14,273 nt of DNA from DATDVT01 sp035289905 (GTDB taxonomy: Archaea > Nanobdellota > Nanobdellia > SCGC-AAA011-G17 > GW2011-AR18): assembly GCA_035289905.1 (NCBI GenBank), contig DATDVT010000047.1, positions 1 to 14,273 of the forward strand. Reading direction: 5' to 3'. Within the stretch, counting starts at the first letter, position 1, and the number at the start of each line of letters is the position of its first letter. The notes under the pieces are model-generated. The model was given only the letters and a program-made list of their open reading frames with translations. It made no database searches and was not told where the DNA came from. The translations under genes were made by a program, and so were the position numbers. Of the stretch, positions 1 to 6,133 are shown one piece after another.

Positions 1-190
1 TCGAGCTAGTGAAGGAAAACGTGTTCTTGTTAAATGTAAAGGACCTGTTGCTAGTACAGTACAACAAATATTAGGTGGTTTAAGATCAGCATGCACGTAT
101 GTTGGAGCTGATAAACTTAAAGATTTAAGTAAATGTGCTACGTTTATTAAAGTACGACGTACTCATAATACAGTACACGGAAATGAATAG
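1..190 (+). CDS. guaC: GMP reductase, C-terminal part (5' end outside the window)
   Basis: The reading frame is open from base 2 to a TAG at 188-190 and gives the last 62 residues. GMP reductase makes IMP from GMP with NADPH and belongs to purine salvage. The piece carries GGLRSACTYVGA followed by LKDLSK and ATFIKV. This is the GuaC version of the IMPDH/GMPR barrel C-terminus; IMP dehydrogenase normally has GGLRAGMGYCG-type sequence there, so I favour GuaC. The catalytic cysteine region and the N-terminus lie upstream of the window. The next gene starts 35 bp later in the same direction but appears to have its own TATA box, so joint transcription is possible but not required. Confidence 0.85.
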   Translation, partial: RASEGKRVLVKCKGPVASTVQQILGGLRSACTYVGADKLKDLSKCATFIKVRRTHNTVHGNE

Positions 191-198
191 TATATTTT

Positions 199-206
199 TT
201 TATATT
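199..206 (+). promoter_or_regulatory. TATA-like box of the YqhQ-family gene
   Basis: TTTATATT is centred about 23-24 nt before the ATG at 226. That is the spacing expected if transcription begins at or next to the start codon (leaderless mRNA). It lies just after the guaC stop in a very AT-rich gap. Confidence 0.4.
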
Positions 207-225
207 AGTTAATTTTTGAGATAAT

Positions 226-1065
226 ATGACAAAGTTAGTAGGTGGACAGGCAGTAATTGAGGGAGTAATGATGCGTAATGGTGATAATATTGCCATTGCA
301 GTTAGAGATCCTGAGAAAAAAATTCAAGTTAAAAAATTAAAGATTCATGTTCCTGAATTTAAAATTCCTATTGTTCGTGGGATGGTGAATTTAGTTTATA
401 TGATGTATATTGGTGTTAAATCTTTAAATTATTCTTCTAATGTTGTTTTACAAGAAGATGGTAAAAAAGAGAGCCCTTATTTATCTGTTATTATTTTAAT
501 AGTCGGTTTAGTTTTAGGTGTTGGATTATTTAAGTTTTTACCTTTGGGAATTGCAGAATTAATCGATAGAGAATTTTCAATTAATAATTATTTTTATAAT
601 ATAATTGATGGCGTGGTTAAAATTATTATATTTATTGGTTATATTTTTTTAATTTCTAAAATGAAGGATATTAGAAGAGTATTTCAATATCATGGTGCTG
701 AACATAAGGTTGTAAATACTTTTGAATCTAAAGAGGAATTAAATATTGAGAATATTAAAAAATATTCTACTGTGCATAGAAGATGTGGAACTACATTTAT
801 TTTTTTAGTTTTGTTTATTGCAATAATTATTTATATGTTTATTCCAAAAGATTATAGTTTTAGTTTAAAATTGGGTTTAAGATTGCTGTTACTACCATTA
901 ATTGCTGGAATTAGTTATGAGATTTTAAAATTAGGTGGTAAATATGAAAATTGGTTTTTTGATATATTAATTTATCCTGGTTTATTAATTCAAAAGTTGA
1001 CTACTAAAGAACCATCAGATGATCAAATTGAGGTTGCTATTCGAGCTTTGAAGGAAGTTATTTGA
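226..1065 (+). CDS. YqhQ-family (DUF1385) integral membrane protein
   Basis: A 279-residue protein of the YqhQ/DUF1385 family, annotated in bacteria as a putative metal-dependent membrane enzyme whose reaction is not established. The family landmarks are all present: GGQAVIEGVMMR at residues 6-17, IPIVRGMVNL at about 47-56, YHGAEHK at 155-161, HRRCGTTF at 184-191, and the C-terminal PSDDQIEVAI at about 263-272. Hydrophobic segments lie near 87-107, 127-145, 190-208 and 216-231. The conserved His/Glu cluster between membrane segments would be the candidate metal site. The length is slightly below that of Bacillus YqhQ. It follows guaC and precedes a structured intergenic patch. The family is best known in bacteria, so its presence here may reflect transfer. 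Family assignment is firm; function is unknown. Confidence 0.88.
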   Translation: MTKLVGGQAVIEGVMMRNGDNIAIAVRDPEKKIQVKKLKIHVPEFKIPIVRGMVNLVYMMYIGVKSLNYSSNVVLQEDGKKESPYLSVIILIVGLVLGVGLFKFLPLGIAELIDREFSINNYFYNIIDGVVKIIIFIGYIFLISKMKDIRRVFQYHGAEHKVVNTFESKEELNIENIKKYSTVHRRCGTTFIFLVLFIAIIIYMFIPKDYSFSLKLGLRLLLLPLIAGISYEILKLGGKYENWFFDILIYPGLLIQKLTTKEPSDDQIEVAIRALKEVI

Positions 1066-1171
1066 TACCCTCTCTATCAAGGGTAGCACTTTACTAGCAA
1101 CAGTAAAAACCACGGACTATTAAAGCTTACAGATATCTCCAAAAGAGTCTATTTGCTGGCACCAATTTTTT
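1066..1171 (+). ncRNA. Candidate structured RNA or RNA-gene remnant
   Basis: This gap is visibly richer in G+C than neighbouring intergenic DNA. It can form a perfect 6-bp hairpin (1066-1071 with 1080-1085, 8-nt loop) and a second one (1090-1095 with 1102-1107, 6-nt loop). A longer-range pairing of 1094-1100 with 1153-1159, enclosing 1115-1118 with 1146-1149, is an alternative to the second hairpin. On the plus strand the patch ends in a T-run at 1166-1171, a plausible archaeal terminator. On the minus strand it reads GGTGCCAGC, a string also found at the start of the conserved 515 region of small-subunit rRNA, but the universal sequence after it is missing. I cannot assign it to a known RNA family. 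It could also be the 3' UTR of the YqhQ-family gene. Confidence 0.3.
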
Positions 1172-1194
1172 ATATATATTTTTAAAAGATAAGT

Positions 1195-1824
1195 TTAACA
1201 TTGATCCTTAACACAAATAGTTTTTGTTGCTATAGTTGAAGGTCCCCTTCTATGAACACAAGGTCCATCCTTTACTTGAAAACCTACTTCTTTTAGATTA
1301 TCTCTAACAGATCTTGCACAAGAATAAGTTGTTAAAACCCCACATGGTTTCATTACTCTATGTATCTCTTTAAAAAAATTTAAGCTCCATAATTCTGGAT
1401 TTTTTCCAGGTGAAAATGGATCTAAGAATACCATATTATAATAGCTTGTTGGAAGTTCTTTGATGGTTTCTGTTGCATTTCCGATTAATATTTTTTTGTT
1501 TCCAAATTCTTGGAGCATAGAGAGTTTTTTAATTATATCATAATATTTTAGGTTTGGATTTAAATTTTGTATTTTTTGTAAAACTGTTTTATCTGCTTCT
1601 AATCCTACAATTTCTAAATCTTTTCCAAATATTTCTAATGCTGCTGCTGAATTATAACCTAAACCAAAACAAATATCTAATAACTTTGGGTTTGTTATTC
1701 CAATACATGGTTCAACAAATTTTTTAAAAGATTCTTCTATTGCACCTGTAGTTGAATGCATACATTCTCTATATTTTTCTATATAAAATGTCAGTGAACC
1801 ATCTTTTGTTTTAACTTCTTTCAT
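1195..1824 (-). CDS. MnmC-like (DUF752) SAM-dependent methyltransferase
   Basis: A 209-residue Rossmann-fold methyltransferase resembling the methyltransferase half of bacterial MnmC, which finishes 5-methylaminomethyl modification of the tRNA wobble uridine. SAM-binding motif I is LDICFGLGYN at residues 49-58 and the acidic loop is GLEAD at 74-78. The diagnostic family motif DPFSPGKNPELW is at 135-146, followed by YSCARSVRDNL and then RRGPSTIATK near the C-terminus. The N-terminal MHSTTGAIEES also matches the family. The FAD oxidase half of bacterial MnmC is absent, so this is a stand-alone methyltransferase. It may modify tRNA, but the substrate is not shown by the sequence. It lies 30 bp downstream of the mscS-like gene on the same strand and has its own TATA-like box overlapping the end of that gene. 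It is fairly rich in cysteine. Confidence 0.8.
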   Translation of the reverse strand: MKEVKTKDGSLTFYIEKYRECMHSTTGAIEESFKKFVEPCIGITNPKLLDICFGLGYNSAAALEIFGKDLEIVGLEADKTVLQKIQNLNPNLKYYDIIKKLSMLQEFGNKKILIGNATETIKELPTSYYNMVFLDPFSPGKNPELWSLNFFKEIHRVMKPCGVLTTYSCARSVRDNLKEVGFQVKDGPCVHRRGPSTIATKTICVKDQC

Positions 1825-1844
1825 AAAATTTAAGAATTAAATAA

Positions 1845-1854
1845 AAATATAAAC
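1845..1854 (-). promoter_or_regulatory. TATA-like box of the MnmC-like gene
   Basis: On the minus strand this reads GTTTATATTT, centred about 25 nt before the ATG at 1824. It directly abuts the stop codon of the upstream mscS-like gene (1855-1857). The spacing implies a leaderless transcript. Confidence 0.45.
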
Positions 1855-2910
1855 TTATTTCTTTAATTTAATTACTTGGGTTGGATAGGGTATCTCTATT
1901 TTTGCTTTATTTAAGGTATCATAGAGCAAACAATTGGCTTTTTCTTTTGCAGTAGATCTTTTATTTGGATGGTCTACCCAAAAATATAGTTTAAAATTCA
2001 AAGAAAAATTACCCATCTCTATAAATGAAACAGATGGTTCTGGTTCTTTTAAATGCTCAATATTCATTAAAACTTTTAATGCTAATTCTTTAATTTTTTC
2101 ATGTTTTATACCATATGCTACTGAGAAAGGTACTGCAACCCTGACTTTTAGATCTGGCTGCATAAAATTTTGAATTTTTGTATTTGATAGAATACCATTT
2201 GGAATTGTAATAATTTCATCATCAAAGGTTTTTATTCTTGTAGTTCTTAGACCAATTTCTTGAATCGTCCCTGTTTCTCCTTCTGCTACAATCATATCTC
2301 CAACTTTAAAATTTTTATCTAAAATTAAAGCAATACCTCCAATAATATTTGATAGATAATCTTTTACAGCAAAACCTATTGCTATCCCTACAATACCTAA
2401 AGAAGCTAATAAAGGAGCTACATTAATTTCCCATTCGTGTAAAACCAATATAAAACCTATAATATAAATAATTACTTTTACGAATTTATATGCAATGGGT
2501 AAAAGTTCATCATCAAGATCTGATTTTGTTTTTTTTGCGAATTCTTTTCCCCAAAATTCTATTAAAAGATTTATTATTAGAGCAGCCATATAAGTAGCTA
2601 TTATTATAATTATTGTATTAATTATATGATTAAGATTTATTCTTAATAAGGAGGATAATGCAATTGTTGTTAGAGAGATTCTTAGGCCTAATAAAAGAAG
2701 TATATATGAAATAGGCTTTTCTAGACCTTCAATTAACTTATCATCTATATCTATTGTTGTTTTTTTAGTTAATCTTTTTATTACTTTTTTAGAAACAAAT
2801 AAAAATATCTTTGATAATGCAAAAAAAATTATTAAGATGAATATAGCTTCTATATATTGATGGGCGTTTATATAGTTCATAATCTCTTGGTAATCACTAT
2901 AAAGTTTCAT
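1855..2910 (-). CDS. MscS-family mechanosensitive ion channel
   Basis: A 351-residue small-conductance mechanosensitive channel that releases solutes on hypo-osmotic shock. Hydrophobic segments lie near residues 19-38, 67-86, 95-118 and 140-158, followed by the pore helix at about 164-183 with LASLGIVGIAIGFAVKDYLS. The family's beta domain follows, with the landmarks NFKVGDMI at 200-207, GTIQEIGLRTTRIKTFD at 214-230 and IPNGILSNTKIQN at 236-248. The C-terminal alpha/beta domain ends with IPYPTQVI at about 340-347. Two to three extra N-terminal helices compared with E. coli MscS fit archaeal and YnaI-like members. A TATA-like box about 28 nt before the ATG suggests a leaderless transcript. Family assignment is certain; conductance and selectivity cannot be read from the sequence. 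Confidence 0.93.
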   Translation of the reverse strand: MKLYSDYQEIMNYINAHQYIEAIFILIIFFALSKIFLFVSKKVIKRLTKKTTIDIDDKLIEGLEKPISYILLLLGLRISLTTIALSSLLRINLNHIINTIIIIIATYMAALIINLLIEFWGKEFAKKTKSDLDDELLPIAYKFVKVIIYIIGFILVLHEWEINVAPLLASLGIVGIAIGFAVKDYLSNIIGGIALILDKNFKVGDMIVAEGETGTIQEIGLRTTRIKTFDDEIITIPNGILSNTKIQNFMQPDLKVRVAVPFSVAYGIKHEKIKELALKVLMNIEHLKEPEPSVSFIEMGNFSLNFKLYFWVDHPNKRSTAKEKANCLLYDTLNKAKIEIPYPTQVIKLKK

Positions 2911-2933
2911 ATTGGTTTTTTGGTTATAATTTG

Positions 2934-2943
2934 ATATTTAAAT
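2934..2943 (-). promoter_or_regulatory. TATA-like box of the mscS-like gene
   Basis: ATTTAAATAT on the minus strand, centred about 28 nt upstream of the ATG at 2910. Confidence 0.45.
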
Positions 2944-2959
2944 CTTATGCTAGAATAAA

Positions 2960-2972
2960 CTTTGTGTAAAAA
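2960..2972. repeat. Inverted copy of a 13-bp repeat, left partner
   Basis: CTTTGTGTAAAAA here is the exact reverse complement of 6648-6660. The pair brackets the defence-like segment. Because this is a short AT-rich string, chance is not excluded, but it sits immediately outside the array of TTACACAG-like units at both ends. Confidence 0.4.
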
Positions 2973-2993
2973 CTAATAACTTTTAAGCACTTC

Positions 2994-3040
2994 TTACACA
3001 GAATCTATACTTTATACACAGAATTAACATTCTTACACCA
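2994..3040 (+). repeat. Left array of TTACACAG-like units
   Basis: Three same-direction units begin at 2994 (TTACACAG), 3014 (ATACACAG) and 3033 (TTACACCA), a pitch of 20 and 19 bp, or about two helical turns. The stretch 2994-3028 matches 6613-6647 at 27 of 35 positions as a direct repeat. The array overlaps the stop codon and last codons of the Cas4-like gene. Similar regular spacing is seen in transposase, recombinase and replication-initiator sites. Which of these applies here, if any, is inference. Confidence 0.5.
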
Positions 3041-3667
3041 TTCACAAGTTTTCTCTGGACATTCTCCTTTTAAAAGTTCTAAGGCTTTGTTAAATATATT
3101 TTCAGCATTATTAACATCAACATCCATTCTAACTAGCTGAGTATTAAAACTAACTTCTCCAGTTTCAGTTACTTCTTTAGGTATATAAAATAAAAGATAA
3201 GCATAATCCTCTGTTTTAAATCCATTCTTCCTTAATAATAAATTATAGATATCTAATTGGTCTTTGTAATGATCTGAAGTATCCTCTTTCAAAGGAAATC
3301 CACGAGTCTTATAATCCAAAACTACAAACTTATCTCCTTTAACTAATAAGTTATCAATAGCCCCAAAAAGAACATTTTCATTCGAATCTTCCCATCTTAT
3401 TCCTTTAAAATTACTTCTCCAAGCTTTCATTATTTCAGGATCATTAAAGAGTTTTAATCCGTTGCAATCTTTATTCTTACATAGTTCAGGTGGAAGTAAT
3501 CCTTTTTCACAGAATTTATCAAAGTGGATTTTTAATATAATATCCATACCTGAAGGTAAACTAGGAAATATTCCATTTGGTCTTTTCCAGATGTTATGCT
3601 TATCTAACCAAAAGCATCTAGGACACTCATGGATTAAGTTTAAAGCTGATGGACTTAATTTATACAT
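3005..3667 (-). CDS. Cas4-like PD-(D/E)XK nuclease with Fe-S cysteines
   Basis: A 220-residue protein of the RecB/Cas4 nuclease superfamily. It starts with LSPSALNLIHECPRC, the usual N-terminal signature with a cysteine (C15 or C18). Catalytic motif II is GAIDNLLV with D105, motif III is LDYKTR with D118 and K120, and the helix with QLDIY at 137-141 is the QxxxY motif. Three cysteines at 203, 208 and 211 close the chain, matching the one-plus-three cysteine layout that holds a 4Fe-4S cluster in Cas4 and AddB-type nucleases. No cas1, cas2 or CRISPR array is in the window, so it is a solo Cas4-like enzyme. It is divergent from the restriction-like gene and may act in defence, repair or DNA uptake. 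Its last codons lie inside the left repeat array, so the C-terminal tail may have been shaped by that junction. Confidence 0.8.
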   Translation of the reverse strand: MYKLSPSALNLIHECPRCFWLDKHNIWKRPNGIFPSLPSGMDIILKIHFDKFCEKGLLPPELCKNKDCNGLKLFNDPEIMKAWRSNFKGIRWEDSNENVLFGAIDNLLVKGDKFVVLDYKTRGFPLKEDTSDHYKDQLDIYNLLLRKNGFKTEDYAYLLFYIPKEVTETGEVSFNTQLVRMDVDVNNAENIFNKALELLKGECPEKTCEWCKNVNSVYKV

Positions 3668-3747
3668 GATATTTTGGACTTAGATTTAGTTAAATGCCTT
3701 TTGGCTGTGTATACTGTGCAGATTCTTCTTAAAAACAATCAAAAAGC

Positions 3748-3757
3748 TTAATATATT
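3748..3757 (+). promoter_or_regulatory. TATA-like box that decides the endonuclease start
   Basis: TTAATATATT is centred about 24 nt before the ATG at 3777. This spacing makes 3777 the natural leaderless start and argues against the in-frame TTG at 3756, which lies within or at the edge of the box. Confidence 0.5.
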
Positions 3758-3776
3758 GGATTATACTCAAAAGTTT

Positions 3777-4616
3777 ATGTCTTTAGAATCTGATTTCAAA
3801 GTTGGACAATTTGGTAAAATTGGAGAACATATGGTTGGTTTTGAACTTTCTAAAAGAGGATGGATTATATTTTATCCTCCGTATGATGAAAGAACGGATA
3901 TCGTAGCTATGAAATTTAGATGTGAAAAATGTAAGTCAGTATGGTTAAATGAACATAGAATAACTTGTTTAAATTCCAAGTGTTCTAAATTCGAAAAACC
4001 AATCAAAAGTATAAATTCTTCTTATGATTATAAAAATAAAGTTTGTAAATCTTGTAAGAAAATAGAACATAGAACCGAAATAAATTCTCAAAAATGCAAA
4101 TGTGAAAATTGTGGTGGAGATTTAATAGAAGTAGCTTTATGCCAAGAATGTAACCAAGAAATTAAGATTTTAGGTAAAAATTGCAGTAATAAGGATTGTG
4201 ATAGCACAAAATATGAAGTAGTTTTTAGATCTATTCAAGTAAAATCTTCTCATTTAGTAGAGAAAAATAAAATAGCATTTAATTTTAAGTATCAAGACCT
4301 AATAGAAGACGATAGACATTTTTTCATTGTTTATAATAGGAGAATTGTAAATGGTATAGAAAGACATTTCTATTGGGTAATGTCTAAAAGAGATTTTTTG
4401 GATATAAAGAAGACTGAAACAACAGCGTTTAAAATATATCAAAATGATAGAGGTCATTATTCTTCTGAAGATTTAGAAAAATATAGATTTAAAGAAGAGG
4501 ACTTTTATAAAATTCAAGAAGAAAGAGAGGAAGCATATAAAGAAGGAAATAATCAACTTGTTAAGGAATTATCTAAAAAACAGAAAGAAATAGATATATT
4601 TAGAAAGTTAGAATAA
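3777..4616 (+). CDS. Restriction-endonuclease-like PD-(D/E)XK protein with three zinc ribbons
   Basis: A 279-residue protein starting at ATG 3777 (MSLESDFKVG). The N-terminus GKIGEHMVGFELSKRGW plus DERTDIVA resembles PD-(D/E)XK endonucleases, with E17 on the first helix and D41 as the first metal ligand. The distal catalytic motif QVKSS (Q154, K156) comes only about 110 residues later. Between them are three cysteine quartets: 49/52/64/69, 90/93/109/112 and 122/125/136/141. Each has CxxC and a second CxxC or CxNxxC, as in zinc ribbons. The C-terminus is charged and helical. The gene converges with a DNA methyltransferase with zero bases between stop codons, so the natural reading is a Type II-like restriction-modification pair cutting DNA unless it is methylated. 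Cutting activity and target site are inferred, not shown. A Type IV or other defence nuclease is an alternative. Confidence 0.72.
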   Translation: MSLESDFKVGQFGKIGEHMVGFELSKRGWIIFYPPYDERTDIVAMKFRCEKCKSVWLNEHRITCLNSKCSKFEKPIKSINSSYDYKNKVCKSCKKIEHRTEINSQKCKCENCGGDLIEVALCQECNQEIKILGKNCSNKDCDSTKYEVVFRSIQVKSSHLVEKNKIAFNFKYQDLIEDDRHFFIVYNRRIVNGIERHFYWVMSKRDFLDIKKTETTAFKIYQNDRGHYSSEDLEKYRFKEEDFYKIQEEREEAYKEGNNQLVKELSKKQKEIDIFRKLE

Positions 4617-5675
4617 TTAATTTTTTTTAGTATTCAAATAGTCTTCTTTATTATAAACTTTAGATTTTTCAAATTGTATTTTATCTAATTGATCTTTATT
4701 CAAAACAAATAAATTATGCTCCTCATTATCTCCAAATCTTATTTGTTCTAAATATTTTTTTAATCTAGACTCTCCTAATTTAACATATTCTCTTACCATA
4801 TCGATACCAATACTATTACGTCCATTTTTCATAGCAACTAGAGAAGTAGTAAAACTTCCTGCAAATGGATCTAAAACTGTATCTCCTTTATATGAATAAA
4901 ATTTAATTGCCATTTTAGGTATATCTTCTGGAAAGGGGGCAGTATGTCCCACAATATTTTTGTCACCTACTATTTTTATTACTGGATTAAAGGAAACTAT
5001 ATCTTTTCTCCATTTTTTCTTTAAACTTTCTTCAATTATATTATCTTCAATCTGTCCATTTTGCATCATTATAGATCGTGCAGAATATCTTTTACCCCTA
5101 TTACCTTCACTTCTTTCAGTGCATTCTTCATTATTACATTCCCAACTTTGAACATTTATTTCAGATTGACTATTATTTTGAACATGTCCAGAACTACAAA
5201 CAGGACAAGGTAATCTTGTTTTATCCAAAGTATGTTTATGGAATATAAGTATATGTTCATAAGCATTTATAGGATATTGGTAAAATGGAAATTTAGTAAC
5301 TCCATTCATATGCCTATGACTTTGAGGTTCACCTTTATCCCAAATATAATTATCTACATATTCAAAACCAATTTCTTGGCACATAACTGTAAATAAAGCA
5401 CCAAGAGGAACTCTGTTTAATGTCCATGGTTGTTTGCCTATTTTACATTGTACATCTCCAACATTTAAAACAAAAATTCTATGATTATCCAATACCCTAA
5501 ATACTTGTTCGAATATACTTCTCATATCTTTTAAATAATCATTTAAAGAATTCCATTGTGAATATTCTCTTGCATTAAAATATGGTGGAGAGGTGACTAC
5601 TAAATGAATAGAGTTATCTGGAAATCTACTCAAAATATTATTACTATCTCCTTTTATTAAATAATTTTTAGTCAT
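4617..5675 (-). CDS. Beta-type DNA methyltransferase (probably N4-cytosine) with a zinc ribbon
   Basis: A 352-residue N4/N6 DNA methyltransferase. The catalytic motif TSPPY is at residues 28-32 and the SAM motif DPFAGS is near residue 269, followed by SIGID. Catalytic motif before SAM motif is the beta-class order. TSPPY is more typical of N4-cytosine enzymes than the DPPY of adenine enzymes, but this is not decisive. A zinc ribbon (C157, C160, C180, C185, including CNNEEC) lies in the middle, where the target-recognition region is expected. I chose the ATG at 5675 because GAGG lies 5 nt upstream and MTKNYLIKGDSNNIL aligns with usual family starts. An in-frame ATG at 5729 would add 18 residues. 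It converges with the endonuclease-like gene and would protect its sites. A transposase remnant begins immediately upstream. Confidence 0.87.
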   Translation of the reverse strand: MTKNYLIKGDSNNILSRFPDNSIHLVVTSPPYFNAREYSQWNSLNDYLKDMRSIFEQVFRVLDNHRIFVLNVGDVQCKIGKQPWTLNRVPLGALFTVMCQEIGFEYVDNYIWDKGEPQSHRHMNGVTKFPFYQYPINAYEHILIFHKHTLDKTRLPCPVCSSGHVQNNSQSEINVQSWECNNEECTERSEGNRGKRYSARSIMMQNGQIEDNIIEESLKKKWRKDIVSFNPVIKIVGDKNIVGHTAPFPEDIPKMAIKFYSYKGDTVLDPFAGSFTTSLVAMKNGRNSIGIDMVREYVKLGESRLKKYLEQIRFGDNEEHNLFVLNKDQLDKIQFEKSKVYNKEDYLNTKKN

Positions 5676-5680
5676 GTTTT

Positions 5681-5684
5681 CCTC
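5681..5684 (-). promoter_or_regulatory. Shine-Dalgarno sequence choosing the methyltransferase start
   Basis: GAGG on the minus strand, 5 nt from the ATG at 5675. Most genes here look leaderless, so an internal Shine-Dalgarno ahead of the second ATG is the main reason for preferring it over the ATG at 5729. Confidence 0.4.
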
Positions 5685-5730
5685 TTTTGTATATACATTA
5701 ACGCTTTTATTTCTAATAACGTTTTTCATT

Positions 5731-5931
5731 TTAAATAGATTGTCCTATTTTTTCCGTAATATTTCCGACTTTATTTTCTAAAAAATCAACTTCAATCCCT
5801 AATTCAAACATTTCTTGAATTAAAACACAGACATTATGGCATAATACTTTCAATAATAATTCATTAACTTGAGCAGTTTTAGTCTTGCTTCTTAAATAAT
5901 CTCCATTGGAAAGAGTTAAAGATTCATTGCA
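5731..5931 (-). pseudogene. C-terminal remnant of a DDE-type transposase
   Basis: The minus-strand frame is open for 66 codons from 5931 down to a TAA at 5731-5733 and has no good start. It encodes GDYLRSKTKTAQVNELLLKV followed by LCHNVCVLIQEMFELGIE. This is the characteristic end of IS4/IS5-like DDE transposases, where ...LRSKT..AQVNE.L.KVLCHN...LIQ.M.ELGIE is conserved. Upstream of GDYLRSKT the similarity stops and an in-frame stop occurs at 5932-5934, so the catalytic DDE region is missing. It lies directly upstream of the methyltransferase, which may mark the path by which this segment arrived or was rearranged. The exact IS family cannot be settled from the tail alone. Confidence 0.65.
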
Positions 5932-5933
5932 TT

Positions 5934-5999
5934 AAAACTGGCAAAGAAGTTTCTGTATTTTTAAAAGAGTTGATTACGAAAGAATTGAAGAAGAAGTGA
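5934..5999 (+). pseudogene. Possible 3' remnant of a small helical (RHH-like) protein gene
   Basis: On the plus strand, right where the transposase remnant ends, a frame reads KTGKEVSVFLKELITKELKK and one more K, then stops at TGA 5997-5999. The pattern resembles the second helix and tail of ribbon-helix-helix antitoxin-type proteins. There is no clear start and the upstream part runs into the transposase tail. It is short enough to be chance. I record it because it shares a boundary with the transposase fragment. Confidence 0.2.
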
Positions 6000-6089
6000 A
6001 TAGAAAATTATTTAATTGAAATTATCCTAAATATATCCTCAAAATAAATAGTTCTTACCACCATATTTGAACTTGAATAGTAATTCTAG

Positions 6090-6109
6090 TAATTAGAAGA
6101 ATCTAATTA
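6090..6109. promoter_or_regulatory. Perfect 7-bp palindrome at the small-membrane-gene promoter
   Basis: TAATTAG (6090-6096), a 6-nt spacer and CTAATTA (6103-6109), followed at once by TTTTTAAAG (6110-6118), which may be the TATA-like box of the gene starting at 6134. It could be an operator for the two small membrane genes. Read as RNA it is a weak A/U hairpin before a T-run, so a terminator is also possible. Confidence 0.3.
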
Positions 6110-6133
6110 TTTTTAAAGATTATGGTGTAGAAC

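Noticed and set aside
1..190. Partial gene considered as IMP dehydrogenase
   Set aside because: GGLRSACTYVGA and the tail ATFIKV match GMP reductase better than IMP dehydrogenase.
1066..1171. tRNA gene in the structured patch
   Set aside because: No T-loop consensus, no 7-bp acceptor and no anticodon arm could be drawn on either strand.
2994..3040. TTACACAG-like units considered as a CRISPR array
   Set aside because: Units are only 8-11 bp with 18-20 bp pitch, and there are three copies overlapping a coding end. CRISPR repeats are longer and separated by unique spacers of 30 bp or more.
3756..3776. TTG at 3756 as start of the endonuclease-like protein
   Set aside because: It falls at the edge of the TATA-like box, whose spacing points to ATG 3777. 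The extra seven residues show no family match.
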